A DNA stretch of 6,492 bases from assembly GCA_021808665.1 (NCBI GenBank), contig JAKBBA010000169.1:1-6492 (forward strand), written 5' to 3'. Source of the DNA: Actinomycetes bacterium. Lineage in GTDB: Bacteria > Actinomycetota > Acidimicrobiia > Acidimicrobiales > Palsa-688. A program made the position numbers and the translations under genes. Shown piece after piece: positions 6,397 to 6,492 of this stretch. The notes beneath the pieces were generated by a model. It was not told the origin of the DNA. It saw only the letters and a list, made by a program, of their open reading frames with translations, and made no database searches. Numbering within the stretch: the stretch's first letter is position 1; every line of letters starts with the position of its first letter.

Positions 6397-6492
6397 ATGT
6401 ACCGCCCAGTGTGTTGCCAATAGGGCGCCCGCAAGCTCGCTTTGAGAAGTTTACCGGCTTCGCTTCGAGGCATCTGGTCGACACTCGACCAG
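6393..6492 (-). CDS. Acyl-CoA synthetase (AMP-dependent ligase), C-terminal fragment
   Basis: The minus strand has an open frame entering from the right edge (first full codon 6491-6489) and ending at TAG 6395-6393, giving 32 residues. It contains MPRSEAGKLLKASLRAPYW, which fits the C-terminal A10 motif of the adenylate-forming ligase family (PR-x-x-x-GK-x-x-K/R-x-x-LR). In fatty-acid CoA ligases this is typically followed by a short EPYW-type tail. The Lys in GK (6452-6450) would be the adenylation lysine. The enzyme would activate a carboxylic acid with ATP and CoA; nothing visible ties it to the sugar operon. It is too short for a substrate call. The motif, the frame and the precise stop-to-stop join with the regulator gene make it credible. 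Confidence 0.78.
   Translation of the reverse strand, partial: WSSVDQMPRSEAGKLLKASLRAPYWQHTGRYI

Noticed and set aside
5734..6420. 228-codon frame on the minus strand opposite the LacI-type gene.
   Set aside because: It is antisense to the conserved sugar-binding domain of the regulator and shows no recognisable domain. The minus-strand ligase end at 6393-6492 is in a different frame.
6474..6492. Perfect 8-bp inverted repeat with 3-base loop (CTGGTCGACACTCGACCAG) at the right edge, terminator-like.
   Set aside because: It lies inside the acyl-CoA synthetase coding frame (WSSVDQ), has no T-run on either side, and is cut by the window edge. A chance coding palindrome is more likely than a terminator.

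Overview
The window holds a compact sugar uptake and degradation locus with fragments of two unrelated genes at its edges. The organism is probably a high-GC Gram-positive of the Actinomycetota or a close relative. This rests on moderately high GC, frequent GTG/TTG starts, an actinobacterial-style alpha-glucosidase (GH13_30-like) and a probable leaderless regulator gene. No genus can be named from the sequence.

Layout, left to right. 1-215 (+) is the C-terminal end of a PAP2-family membrane phosphatase. On the minus strand, reading right to left from 5192 to 163, is a tightly packed four-gene operon: sugar-binding lipoprotein (5192-3771), MalF-type permease (3764-2802), MalG-type permease (2801-1965) and a cytoplasmic GH13 alpha-glucosidase (1968-163). 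Junctions are 6 bp, 0 bp and a 4-bp overlap. A LacI-family regulator (5362-6396, +) is transcribed divergently. At the right edge (6492-6393, -) is the last 32 codons of an acyl-CoA synthetase-like gene, whose stop codon shares a CTAG with the regulator's stop.

How it works (inference from family knowledge). The lipoprotein captures an oligosaccharide, probably an alpha-glucoside such as maltose, trehalose or isomaltose. The two permeases carry it in, and the GH13 enzyme releases glucose inside the cell. The layout resembles agl-type (R-E-F-G-A) operons. No ATPase gene is present, so a shared ATPase encoded elsewhere is expected. The 169-bp divergent spacer (5193-5361) is the regulatory core. 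It has two near-identical 14-bp LacI-type operators (5246-5259 and 5311-5324) flanking a good promoter for the transport operon, and an extended -10 box placed so that the regulator mRNA would start at its GTG codon.

Overall this is a recognisable catabolic locus, not a new type of system. The points worth a second look are the operator/promoter geometry, the likely leaderless regulator, the altered conserved region IV (SHD instead of NHD) in the GH13 enzyme, and the overlapping convergent gene ends at both sides of the locus.
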